The translations under genes were made by a program, and so were the position numbers. From NCBI RefSeq assembly GCF_013141725.1, contig NZ_WHNZ01000026.1, positions 62,001-126,000 on the forward strand: a DNA stretch of 64,000 nt, given 5' to 3'. Below the pieces are notes generated by a model. That model was not told the origin of the DNA, made no database searches, and worked only from the letters and a program-made list of their open reading frames with translations. Each line of letters begins with the position of its first letter. Within the stretch, counting starts at the first letter, position 1. Source of the DNA: Paenibacillus planticolens (GTDB lineage: Bacteria; Bacillota; Bacilli; Paenibacillales; NBRC-103111). Of the stretch, positions 53,801 to 61,259 are shown piece by piece.

Positions 53801-54821
53801 CAATGCCGGGTACCGAAGTATCGACAGATGTCGCTCGCGATGCGCTGACAAACTCAAATAAATTGCTGTCATAGGCGAGTTCAACCTCTGCTTTATTAAT
53901 GACTGTACTCATCGTCGGCGTGCGAAGATCCAGATTGTAACGGAACTGCGAGCCTTGAACGGTATGCTGGGCACCAATCAAGTTCACAGAGCCATTGAAC
54001 CTTTCAACGGCTAATGGAGGAGCCGTGTTATAGCTGTCTAAAACTTCTTGCGCTGTTACAGCTCTATTCAATATCTGAAGATCATCAAGCTGAACTTGCA
54101 AAGCAGCACTATAATTGCCCGTGCCATCATTGCCTATAATCGTCGGCAATCCGGAATCTATGGTGCCTGTTTGTCCGACAATGCTCATTGTGCTTGCAAT
54201 GTTATTATAATGGCTTCCTTTCGAGTTAGTTACCGCTGCAGGGATGCCGTCTTTATAGAAATCAACGCGTCCTGTCGAGCGATCGTGCGTGACCACGATG
54301 TGATGCCAGGCTCCATCCGCTACGTTTGGAATTTTAGCATCAACTCTTGAACCTCCAGCCGTATTATAGTTCCAGATCAGACCCTTGTCTGAATGTAAAG
54401 CGAGTGCGTAGCCTACATTACCTCCGCTGGACCAGTTCTTATTCGATAAAATAGCAGGGTCAGACGTAACCCCAGTAGATTTCACCCATAATGACAGGGT
54501 AAAGTTCGTACTCGTGCCAAATTGCAGGTTGTCCGGCTTTCCCATATTGACATATTGTTTGGCTGAGCCTGTAGAATTAATACTTAAGGCGCTCCCTATC
54601 CGGCCGGTAACAAAAGTCGGGTTCCCGACGGGAGTTGCAGTCAACGAACTTGTGGAGCTATCCGTAAATCCGTTATCGAAAAGCAGATGCAAAGCATAAT
54701 CAGAGGATGCGATTGCCGCTGATGCAGTTAGGGCTTGACTAAAAATAAGAAAGCTTGGCGTTGCGATAACAGTAGCAGCTGCTAGCGAAGAAACGAGCAC
54801 TTTTTTCAATGGAAAAACCAA
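50874..54821 (-). CDS. SLH-anchored surface phosphodiesterase with LamG, cohesin and half-dockerin
   Basis: A 1315-residue surface protein: signal peptide (about 1-36), LamG/concanavalin-like domain (about 42-270), cohesin-like domain (about 275-410), a single calcium motif of dockerin type (DLNKDGHVTIGDVVLAL, about 415-432), then a type I phosphodiesterase/alkaline-phosphatase-superfamily domain (about 450-760). The latter has metal ligands in VVVIGIDGGG, FFQLDDMDHAGHNYGFY and LPDHGGG, and a serine-rich nucleophile region LPSSSSPNWGAMITG. Ig-like/Big2 domains (about 880-1090) and three SLH repeats (about 1130-1310; VQGYKDGKFEPNGKVTRAEF) end the chain. The SLH repeats should tether it to cell-wall polymers. 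The substrate (nucleotides, teichoic or glycan phosphates) is unknown. Confidence 0.88.
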   Translation of the reverse strand: MVFPLKKVLVSSLAAATVIATPSFLIFSQALTASAAIASSDYALHLLFDNGFTDSSTSSLTATPVGNPTFVTGRIGSALSINSTGSAKQYVNMGKPDNLQFGTSTNFTLSLWVKSTGVTSDPAILSNKNWSSGGNVGYALALHSDKGLIWNYNTAGGSRVDAKIPNVADGAWHHIVVTHDRSTGRVDFYKDGIPAAVTNSKGSHYNNIASTMSIVGQTGTIDSGLPTIIGNDGTGNYSAALQVQLDDLQILNRAVTAQEVLDSYNTAPPLAVERFNGSVNLIGAQHTVQGSQFRYNLDLRTPTMSTVINKAEVELAYDSNLFEFVSASRATSVDTSVPGIVKLSLPGGSVYNNTNPLEYATSRISELIFNAKSSSGQGSIQVKSADFYNGSTKMDIESLNKQTATIQIHPKASEDLNKDGHVTIGDVVLALGDANDILQGIAKQVKFTPYKRVVVIGIDGGGVSVSPNAPYWETASSVKETVGSRLVIPAIRNIIEHGAITYTAKTTLPSSSSPNWGAMITGVDYSKHLLDNPDSAAYTYSETSPYPSFFKKLRAAMPATKLAAFATWKNILGGHIEPSLGVEGYSLGDESNAAAFAQYAASGKAYDASVIFFQLDDMDHAGHNYGFYTKKYYQQLNKTDKNVETIYNALKDNQLLDDTLIVMLPDHGGGTENANHTLGSSTLHGQDSPLAITTFIAAKGRTVATDVGKEKVLQGGTTKDLAATVLSALGVNPTIGDSKVIDGMFIPQKDQHNAEASNLKLTKVISSTTEQLKSYELSIDQLKSDAKAMDIEIETTNLTVKSVNPAQAGVKVLREETANGVTRLILSSDTGIVPAEPIVKISVESQGSDPSAALKSAMVADSSAKETMPNFTSVAKEESDIIPVSGVEVTSANPTILEGQTAELRAKVLPATASNTNVTWTTSDSSVASIEQVSDKVVIRGIKTGTATITATTAEGNFTSQSLVTVQTTPLVTTLSSIQLKGTTYLYSGQQNQTVVKATYSDHSVTQIVYGVVYNSTAPSIAKIDAKGLVSALQVGTTVIKATYGGLTDQYTLTVRYESGESSSTDAPINNAGKTITKEETKPIETPKEVEPAKPVLPHIFNGEFIKTDLLIKNMASKIEEAKKQINQDQFTDLPATHWAAGHIHKFAAIGVVQGYKDGKFEPNGKVTRAEFATLISRVFAVDGQPVRTLTLNDLSGHWAKTAIEKLANLGIVNGYEDSSFRPDETISRAEMVTLISRIVNMRTLHKESTSSFADIGSSFAKEQINEAVKAGIINGSGDGNFHPDMPSTRAEALTVIMNVLNLNPDMKRLLDSLK

Positions 54822-54900
54822 CAGGATGACCTCCTAAAAATAGAGAATAATGATTTTTTCAACACGGAATACGAAAATATTTAAATATTCTGACTTTTCT

Positions 54901-55080
54901 CGAGGGTGTGAATACAGGTCTTTGAGGACCATCTCGCCAGCCGTTAGCACTCTCCTAACCGGCAACGTAGAAGCCGAGGATTTGTCGATGGCCATCTTCA
55001 TCAATACCCATGGCAAAATAGATGACTTCGCCACTGACCGTACTGCGCTTCAGCTTGACGTACAACATGCCAAGATAAAT
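54901..55080 (-). pseudogene. Vestige of an IS256/Mutator-type transposase
   Basis: Read on the minus strand, the DNA encodes LYVKLKRSTVSGEVIYFAMG, then IDEDGHRQILGFYVAG, a stop, ESANGWRD, and after a frameshift EMVLKDLYSHP. This matches the central region of Mutator-family transposases (pattern LYxKLKR...GIDEDGxRxILGF...ESAxGWxxxLxDL). Only about 60 residues survive, with one stop and one frameshift; no terminal inverted repeats are visible. It lies in the gap upstream of the SLH protein gene. Confidence 0.75.
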
Positions 55081-55298
55081 CCGAGTAGGTTACAAATCGC
55101 CGTACACAAACCATCTTACATTGCAAAACAACTAAAAACAATTAAATCTTTTATTTTAAATCTTTTTTTGTTGTTTTTAATTATTTTTCTGTTGTTTTCT
55201 ATTGCTTTTTTGTTATTTTTGATAAAAAGAGTGAATATCATCCCAATGTAAAATAGGTTTTAAGATATTGTTAAGGGGTAAAAACGGAGAACCGGACA
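55081..55298. other. T-rich non-coding stretch
   Basis: Between about 55140 and 55225 the plus strand is dominated by T in short TTTTTGTTGTTTTT-like runs. The reading frame across it gives only leucine/phenylalanine-rich sequence without a ribosome binding site. I see no gene or named element. Confidence 0.4.
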
Positions 55299-55742
55299 TT
55301 AGCGGATCACATGCAATTTTCGAAAATCATTCGGCGTAAGACCTTCGTTTTTTTTGAATACTTTAATAAAATAACTCGGGCTTTCAAAGCCAACTTTCCG
55401 TGCAATCGTTTGGATTTCCCAGGTAGGAAATTGTTGGAGATATTCCTTTGCTTTCTGAATCCGAAAACGGTTAATGTACTCGAACGGTCGCGTACTAAAC
55501 GTTTGCTGAAAGAGGACGCAGATATAATGGGGGGTCACGGAAAGGCAATTCGCCAAATCCTGCAGCGTAATCGGTTGATCGAAATGGTTCCCGATATAGT
55601 CGATCACCGGTTTCAAGTGCTCGTAGTGCTCTTGAACGGAACGTGTTTCCGATGTTGAGGTATGCTGGAACAAATCGATCAGCAAGCCGTAAAGAAGCTG
55701 CGACCCTTCGTAGCTGACTCCATTTTTGCGGATGCTGAACAT
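55299..55742 (-). pseudogene. AraC-family regulator missing its N-terminal sensor domain
   Basis: The 147-residue remnant begins MFSIRKNGVSYEGSQLLYGLL and holds a complete AraC DNA-binding domain (about 45-147; LQDLANCLSVTPHYICVLFQQTF, FIKVFKKNEGLTPNDFRKL). Family members normally carry a cupin-like domain of about 150 residues before this point. Upstream in the same frame there are only a few more codons and then stops, and the plus strand there already encodes a GH2 fragment. No ribosome binding site is evident. I infer a deletion that removed the 5' half. Confidence 0.75.
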
Positions 55743-55746
55743 ATGA

Positions 55747-56613
55747 TATACCGGCTATCATTATGACATTTCGGATGTTCTTCGTTACGGCGATGAAGGC
55801 AACAATGTCATTGTCGTTAAGGTGGATGCATCGCGGTGCGAGGGCTGGTGGTACGAAGGCGGCGGCATTTACCGTCATACGTGGCTGCAAAAAACGGACC
55901 GGCTCCACGTCGGTCATTGGGGTACATACGTGACAACGCCTATCGTGACAGAACAAGCCGCGAGCGTCGTCATCCGTACGGTTTTGCACAATGAATATGA
56001 AGAGGACCGGGAATGCGAGCTGATATCGACCATCGTAAACGCCGAAGGAGAAAGAATCGCTTCGGATGCCATTTCTATTCGCGCCTCCTGGTTGGCTAAG
56101 AAGGAAACGGAACAGTCCATTACCGTACCGGACCCACAGCTTTGGTCGCCGGAGCATCCCCGCTTGTATCGGTTGATCACGGAAGTGGCTATGGAAGGCA
56201 GCATTGTGGACGTTTATGAAACAGTCTTCGGCATTCGGACGATTGCATTTACGGAAAACGGGTTCCTTTTAAACGGCGTGCCGACAGTCATTAAAGGTAC
56301 GTGCAATCATCAAGACTTCGCCGGTGTCGGGGTCGCACTGCCGGACCGGCTGATCGAATACAAGCTTCAGCTGCTGAAAGAAATGGGAAGCAACGCGTAT
56401 CGGAGCGCTCACCATCCGCCAACCCCGGGCAGCCTATTAGGTGTCGGCAATGGCAATCCGAGCAGCCATGAGCCGGATAAGGCGAATCGGCGCAGAGCTT
56501 TTAACGGATACTGTTTATTGCTCGTTCAAACCACTTCTGTATCCGGAGAGATCGTAATAACGGGAACGGCGGCAGGGCTGCAAGCCGCAAAGTTTTCGCT
56601 GAAGTCACAATAA
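55747..56613 (+). pseudogene. GH2 beta-galactosidase remnant lacking N-terminus and catalytic core
   Basis: From 55747 the plus strand encodes YTGYHYDISDVLRYGDEGN and then SRCEGWWYEGGGIYRHTWL, the interior of a GH2 sugar-binding domain, directly after a stop at 55744-55746. The Ig domain follows, and the start of the TIM barrel (FLLNGVPTVIKGTCNHQDFA ... YRSAHHPPTP). It then jumps in frame to GSLLGVGNGNPSSHEPDKAN, which belongs to the far C-terminal domain of such enzymes. The catalytic glutamates are therefore absent. Both an N-terminal and an internal in-frame deletion are inferred; the product cannot be an active glycosidase. Confidence 0.82.
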
Positions 56614-56619
56614 CATAAT

Positions 56620-56652
56620 CCCCGAGGACCACTTCAACAGTGGAACTCGGGG
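56620..56652. terminator. Hairpin between convergent GH2 remnant and LacI gene
   Basis: CCCCGAG-gaCCACT pairs with AGTGG-aaCTCGGGG around a short loop. It lies between two convergent genes and can serve both, although the T-tract is weak. Confidence 0.65.
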
Positions 56653-56661
56653 CTTATTTGG

Positions 56662-57663
56662 CTAGTCACAATGCAACATCACAGACTCACCCTGCACGAC
56701 GTGATGATCGATCAGCGTCTCGGCGGGCACCTCGTCATTATGAATACGGCGAATTAACAAATCGGCGAGCTTTGTGCCGATCTCGTTGACATTATAGTCC
56801 ACGGTTGTCAGCGCCGGATTAATATAGGTGAGAAAGTCGATATTATCGAATCCCATGAGGCCGACTTGTTCAGGCACTCGGATTTTACGGGCTTTTAGCC
56901 ATTTAAGAACTTCCAAGGCATATACATCGCTGGAGCACAGGATGGCGCATTTGCTGTCGTTATGATCCAGTAACGATTCTAATTCGGTTAAATATTGCTT
57001 CTGTGCGATGACGTCAAACCGCATGTCCGGTATGTCTGCGCACGCGCTAACAAAACCTTGGTACCTTTGTTCGGGCACATAAATGTTTTCTTTCCCTTTC
57101 CGCATCAACGGCGGACTTAAGTAGATGATACGGCGGTAGCCTTGGCTCGCAAGAAAGGCAACAGAATCGCAAATCGCCTGCTTATCGTTAATCCAAATGT
57201 ATGGAAACGGGCCGGATAGCCGGTTGCCGAACGTGACAATCGGCGTACGAGAGCGAAGGAGGAAAGACTCGAACTTTTTGTTGTCATTGGCAGGAAGCAG
57301 TGCAATCCCGTCGACTCTACGATCCAACAAGTTGTTGATATATTCTAGTTCCAGCTCCTTGTCCCGGTTGGAAAGCACAAGATAAACGATATACCCCCGT
57401 TTCCGTGCTTCCGCCTCAAAGGCATGGAACAGTTGGGAAAATATTTGGTTATGGATGTCGAACAAAACAATGCCAAGTGTTTTCGTATGTCCTTTTACCA
57501 GGCTTTGCGCTAGAAAATGCGGACGGTAACCCAGCTCTTCGGCCACACGCATGATCTTCTCGCGGGTTTCGGGGTGAATGCCGGGGCGGTTGTTTAACGC
57601 GCGATCCACGGTTCCCCGGGTAACGCCGCATAGTTCGGCAATTTGTTTACTGGTTATGTTCAT
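56662..57663 (-). CDS. LacI-family transcriptional regulator
   Basis: A 333-residue repressor. The N-terminal helix-turn-helix and hinge are clear (SKQIAELCGVTRGTVDRALN, then EELGYRPHFLAQSLVKG), followed by a sugar-binding effector domain (TLGIVLFDIHNQIFSQLFHAF to the end). It is divergent from the sugar transporter operon at 58060, and the shared region contains two matching palindromes with the central CpG typical of LacI-family operators. It probably represses that operon, and perhaps the GH116 gene, until its sugar effector binds. The ribosome binding site on the minus strand is GGAGGT-like (56-nt region beyond 57663: GGTCCATCC on plus). Confidence 0.92.
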   Translation of the reverse strand: MNITSKQIAELCGVTRGTVDRALNNRPGIHPETREKIMRVAEELGYRPHFLAQSLVKGHTKTLGIVLFDIHNQIFSQLFHAFEAEARKRGYIVYLVLSNRDKELELEYINNLLDRRVDGIALLPANDNKKFESFLLRSRTPIVTFGNRLSGPFPYIWINDKQAICDSVAFLASQGYRRIIYLSPPLMRKGKENIYVPEQRYQGFVSACADIPDMRFDVIAQKQYLTELESLLDHNDSKCAILCSSDVYALEVLKWLKARKIRVPEQVGLMGFDNIDFLTYINPALTTVDYNVNEIGTKLADLLIRRIHNDEVPAETLIDHHVVQGESVMLHCD

Positions 57664-57788
57664 GTGGATGGACCTCCGTGAAAGGCTCTGCTGGTCTTAT
57701 CGTAGCTTAACAGAGCGTGCAGGTCAATACCCGTGCTCGTGAACGTAAAGGGAAGGAGCGGATATAGGCACTTGGAACGATTTTTAAA

Positions 57789-57825
57789 TTAAAGCGTTTA
57801 CAAAGCAAAACTTATTTGTTAAGAT
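57789..57825 (+). promoter_or_regulatory. Promoter of the sugar transporter operon with overlapping cre-like site
   Basis: TTTACA (57797-57802), 17 nt, TAAGAT (57820-57825) form a good sigma-A promoter. A cre-like sequence TTAAAGCGTTTACAA (57789-57803) with one deviation from consensus overlaps the -35 box, suggesting carbon catabolite repression. Confidence 0.65.
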
Positions 57826-57828
57826 GAT

Positions 57829-57846
57829 TTCGTTCACGTGCACGAA
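57829..57846. promoter_or_regulatory. Palindromic operator O1, probable LacI-family site
   Basis: TTCGTTCACGTGCACGAA is an 18-bp inverted repeat with one mismatched pair, centred on CpG and placed at the likely transcription start. The half-site GTGCACG recurs in O2. Confidence 0.65.
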
Positions 57847-57939
57847 GTGTGTGTGAGCGGAGCTCCAATGCTGGAACAGCCGGAGTGGGGGACGCCCTTA
57901 ACGGCACGATGATTCTGTTGTAAATTTTTTTCGCCTTCT

Positions 57940-57955
57940 CCGTGCACGTGCACGG
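57940..57955. promoter_or_regulatory. Palindromic operator O2, probable LacI-family site
   Basis: CCGTGCACGTGCACGG is a perfect 16-bp palindrome centred 110 bp after O1. Both sites are followed by a similar GTGTGTG/ATGTGTGA tail, as if part of a duplicated unit. Confidence 0.65.
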
Positions 57956-58059
57956 GATGTGTGACCGAACATGAATCACATCGTAGAAAGGCATCAGGCC
58001 GCACCGGTTCAACCATTCCGGAAGCGCGGCGCCACAATCTGTTAAGGATGGTGCCCAGT

Positions 58060-59328
58060 ATGAAAAAGGTTTGGACCTTTGTACTCATTTTTGCCCTCGG
58101 GTGGTCGCTAGTCGCATGCAGTTCTGAAAGTACAACCACTTCGTCGAAATCAGGCAAAGCCGAATTAACGTTAGTTTGGAGCAAAAATGAAGCCTCCGAT
58201 GAGCAATTATCCAATATTTTAGCTGAGTTTAATAAGCAAAATCCGGATATTACCGTCAAGAGGGTTGAAGTCGTCAGCAGCGGTTGGGCTGATTATTTCA
58301 ATAAAATTCAGACGATGATTGCCGGCGGCAAATCGCCTGACGTCATTCGCGTTGCGATCGAAGGTATTCAGATGTTTGCCAAACAGGAGTTGCTGCTCCC
58401 ACTGGATACCTACATGAAATCAGATCCGGCCGCACTGGAAAATTACAGTGATTTGCATCCAAAGCTTCAGTCGCCTTTTGTCATCGATAATAAAACATAC
58501 GGTTTCGTTTGGGACTGGAATAACGTCGTGATGCACTTTAACACAGATATGCTTAAGCAAGCTGGATTGTCTGTGCCGAATAAAAGCTGGACCAAAGATG
58601 ATTTCCTTCAGTACGCACAGAAGCTGACCACGGAAAAGGACAGCAAAAAGACATACGGATTTGCGATTCCGAACTATTATTTCGGCGCTTCCGCATGGTT
58701 GTTTAACAATAATGCCAGTGTTCTGAACGATGAAATGACAACAAGTAAACTAGACGATCCAAATGCCATCGAATTGATGCAATTTTTCCAGGATCTCATT
58801 TATACATATAAGGTCGCCCCGGTTCCTGGACCGAAGGATGATCAAATCCAGATGCTGATCAACGGGCAGGTTGGGATGATTTCAGCAGGCAAATGGCCAT
58901 TCGGAACGTATGACAAAAATAAATTCACAAACATTGATGTACAGTTCCTGCCGACGCTCAAGACGAACAAAGTTATTTTCGGTTCCGGTGCGTTTCCCGT
59001 ACTGAAATCGACCAAACATCCGGAAGCCGCCTATAAGCTTTCAGCCTTTCTCAGCGGCGTCTATTCACAGAAAACAACGCTTTCCAACACATCCATTCCT
59101 ACTCGCATTTCCGTTATGAATGAAGTATTGCCCAAAACGCCGGCTCAAAACTGGAAAGTATACGCAGAAAGCGCCGATATTGCCAAAGCGGTAGAGGCTC
59201 CTATGCAATACGGGGAAATTCAAGGCGTATTCGACCGGCATGTATCCGAAATCTTGGCCAATCAGTCTGATGCGGCGACAGCGATGAAAAAGGCCAAACA
59301 AGAAATCGACGCTATCCTGAAAAAATGA
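58060..59328 (+). CDS. Sugar-binding lipoprotein, solute-binding family 1
   Basis: A 422-residue lipoprotein. ATG 58060 begins a proper signal peptide with lipobox LVAC; the frame is open from 57961, but the extra residues look non-coding and overlap the operator region. The mature part starts ELTLVWSKNEASDEQLSNIL and is typical of family 1 oligosaccharide-binding proteins. AAGGA at 58044-58048 is the likely ribosome binding site. It feeds the permeases at 59418 and 60329. Given the GH116 enzyme in the same operon, beta-linked glucosides or xylosides are plausible ligands. Confidence 0.88.
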   Translation: MKKVWTFVLIFALGWSLVACSSESTTTSSKSGKAELTLVWSKNEASDEQLSNILAEFNKQNPDITVKRVEVVSSGWADYFNKIQTMIAGGKSPDVIRVAIEGIQMFAKQELLLPLDTYMKSDPAALENYSDLHPKLQSPFVIDNKTYGFVWDWNNVVMHFNTDMLKQAGLSVPNKSWTKDDFLQYAQKLTTEKDSKKTYGFAIPNYYFGASAWLFNNNASVLNDEMTTSKLDDPNAIELMQFFQDLIYTYKVAPVPGPKDDQIQMLINGQVGMISAGKWPFGTYDKNKFTNIDVQFLPTLKTNKVIFGSGAFPVLKSTKHPEAAYKLSAFLSGVYSQKTTLSNTSIPTRISVMNEVLPKTPAQNWKVYAESADIAKAVEAPMQYGEIQGVFDRHVSEILANQSDAATAMKKAKQEIDAILKK

Positions 59329-59348
59329 CGCCGAATCGTTGACAGCCA

Positions 59349-59387
59349 GGCGATCCGCCCGGAACGCCTCGGTCAGATCGGATCGCC
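59349..59387 (+). other. Intercistronic hairpin after the binding-protein gene
   Basis: GGCGATCC pairs with GGATCGCC, enclosing a smaller GC-rich fold. No T-run follows. Third case in this window of a stem-loop right after a binding-protein gene. Confidence 0.5.
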
Positions 59388-59417
59388 CGGCTTCACGGTT
59401 CATGGGAGGAGTCAAGC

Positions 59418-60311
59418 GTGGGAACCTATCGCAAAATGTCTAATACGGTTGCAGGTTTGTTATTTCTGGCGCCGGCCCTGCTATTTTTTGTACTATTTAT
59501 CGGTGAGCCGGTTGTGGCAACTCTTTACTTGAGCTTTACGAAATACAACATCATTACGCCAGCCAAGTGGATCGGTTTTGATAATTTCAAGCATTTGTTC
59601 TCGGATGGCCGGTTATGGCTAACGTATGGAAATACGCTGAAGTATGTGTTGATTTTAACGCCTATGCACGCGATCTGCGGTCTCCTGATTGCATTAGCGG
59701 TAAACAGGAATATCGCCAAAGGGTGGAAATATGTGTACCGTACCATCTTTTATTTCCCGGTGTTAGCGACTTCAGCAGCAGTTGCGGTTGCTTGGCAGTA
59801 TATCTTCAGCAAAGATTTTGGCATACTGAATTACGTGTTAGGCAAATTTGGCGTAAGTCCAATCCCCTGGATGCAGTCTCCCCATTGGGTTTACGTGGCT
59901 GTAGCGATCTATAGCTTTTGGAAATTTATCGGCAATGCTTTCCTATATTACTTAATTGGCCTTCAAAGCATTCCGGCCGCTTTATATGAAGCCGCTGAAA
60001 TCGACGGCGCGAACAAGACGCAGCGCTTTTTCTCCATCACACTGCCCATGCTTTCTCCAACCATTTTCTTTGTCTTGGTAACAACCTTGATTGGAGCGAC
60101 ACAAATCTTTGATGAGCCGTATCTGATCACATCGGGCGGGCCGGGGGACGCATCGCGTTCCGTGAATATGTACATATATGAAGTGGCGTTCCAGCATCAT
60201 GAAATGGGGTACGCATCTACGCTTTCGCTAAGTCTGTTCTTCATCATTCTGTGCGTTACGGTCATTCAATTTTCCATAAGCAATAAATGGGTCAATTACG
60301 ATCGGGATTAG
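59418..60311 (+). CDS. CUT1 sugar ABC transporter permease (MalF/UgpA-type)
   Basis: A 297-residue permease. Helix 1 is AGLLFLAPALLFFVLFIGEPVV, the EAA loop is YEAAEIDGANKTQRFFSITLP, and YLITSGGPGDASRSVNMYIYE is a late family motif. The start is GTG 59418 with GGGAGGAG upstream. Second gene of the LacI-flanked operon; no ATPase gene is present in the cluster. Confidence 0.92.
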   Translation: MGTYRKMSNTVAGLLFLAPALLFFVLFIGEPVVATLYLSFTKYNIITPAKWIGFDNFKHLFSDGRLWLTYGNTLKYVLILTPMHAICGLLIALAVNRNIAKGWKYVYRTIFYFPVLATSAAVAVAWQYIFSKDFGILNYVLGKFGVSPIPWMQSPHWVYVAVAIYSFWKFIGNAFLYYLIGLQSIPAALYEAAEIDGANKTQRFFSITLPMLSPTIFFVLVTTLIGATQIFDEPYLITSGGPGDASRSVNMYIYEVAFQHHEMGYASTLSLSLFFIILCVTVIQFSISNKWVNYDRD

Positions 60312-60328
60312 GAGAGGAGTTGATACGT

Positions 60329-61207
60329 GTGGAGGCTTCCAATCTGCAAAGGGCAGGGACTGGAGCTAGAACGGGCGCCATGCGGGGATTTAAGCCGGAA
60401 CGCATCTTTTTAGATGGCGTACTGCTGTTGTTATCCTTTCTCATGCTGACCCCCTTCCTGTGGATATTCTCCACCTCGCTGCGCTTGCCGAAAGATTCGT
60501 TCTCGCTGCCGCCTGCGATCTTTCCGACAGCGTGGCATATCGGCAACTATGCAGAGGTGTTTGCGAAGGTGCCGTTTTTCGATTTCATATCCAACAGCTT
60601 GAAAATATGCTTGATAATCGTATTGGGGCATATTTTTATTTCCAGTATGGCGGCTTTTGCCTTTTCTCGAATCGCTTTTCCGGGCCGCAATGCCCTGTTT
60701 CTCATTTTTCTCTCCGGGCTTATGATTCCGGGACAAGTGACGATCATCCCCCAGTTTATTCTTATGTCCAAGTTAGGCCTCGTCGATACGCATTTGGCGC
60801 TTATTTTGCCGGGACTTATTAATCCTTTCGGTATTTTCATGATTCGGCAGACGATGATGTCCATATCTAGTACGTATGATGAAGCCGCTTATATGGATGG
60901 GGCAAGCCGGATATGGGTGTTCCTGAAAGTCATTCTTCCGATGTCGTATCCGGCGGTAGCCGTGACTTCGGTCATTAGCTTTATCGGGCATTGGAACGAT
61001 TTTTTCCGGCCGCTTATCTTTCTGAATTCGTTTGAGAAAATGACGCTGCCGATCGGCATGACCGCTTTAAGCGGGGCGTTTGGAACTGGGAACCTTTCGG
61101 CCATTCTTGCAGGGGTGACGTTGTCACTCGTCGTGCCGCTGCTTTTCTACCTATTTGGACAAAAGTATTTGCTGGATGGCATTACGGCAGGCGGATTAAA
61201 AATGTAA
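60329..61207 (+). CDS. CUT1 sugar ABC transporter permease (MalG/UgpE-type)
   Basis: A 292-residue permease. LMLTPFLWIFSTSLRLPKD near the N-terminus, an EAA loop YDEAAYMDGASRIWVFLKVILP, and the C-terminus LDGITAGGLKM are diagnostic. GTG 60329 is preferred because AGGAGAGGAG lies at 60310-60319; the frame also opens at 60287 inside the previous gene. It pairs with the product of 59418. Confidence 0.9.
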   Translation: MEASNLQRAGTGARTGAMRGFKPERIFLDGVLLLLSFLMLTPFLWIFSTSLRLPKDSFSLPPAIFPTAWHIGNYAEVFAKVPFFDFISNSLKICLIIVLGHIFISSMAAFAFSRIAFPGRNALFLIFLSGLMIPGQVTIIPQFILMSKLGLVDTHLALILPGLINPFGIFMIRQTMMSISSTYDEAAYMDGASRIWVFLKVILPMSYPAVAVTSVISFIGHWNDFFRPLIFLNSFEKMTLPIGMTALSGAFGTGNLSAILAGVTLSLVVPLLFYLFGQKYLLDGITAGGLKM

Positions 61208-61259
61208 GTGCGCACTAGAAACCAGATCTCTATCATGAGGAGTTTGAGGAGGCAATCAT

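Noticed and set aside
54901-55010. Possible c-di-GMP-type riboswitch in the leader of the SLH protein gene
   Set aside because: The paired-looking GC-rich segment is better explained as decayed transposase coding sequence; riboswitch core motifs are missing.
54850-55251. Plus-strand open frame of 133 codons in the gap beside the SLH protein gene
   Set aside because: Its first half is antisense to the transposase vestige and its second half is a low-complexity T-rich stretch coding only Leu/Phe/Ile; no ribosome binding site.
57961-58059. Upstream extension of the binding lipoprotein to 57961
   Set aside because: It would put 33 charged residues before the signal peptide and destroy the export signal.
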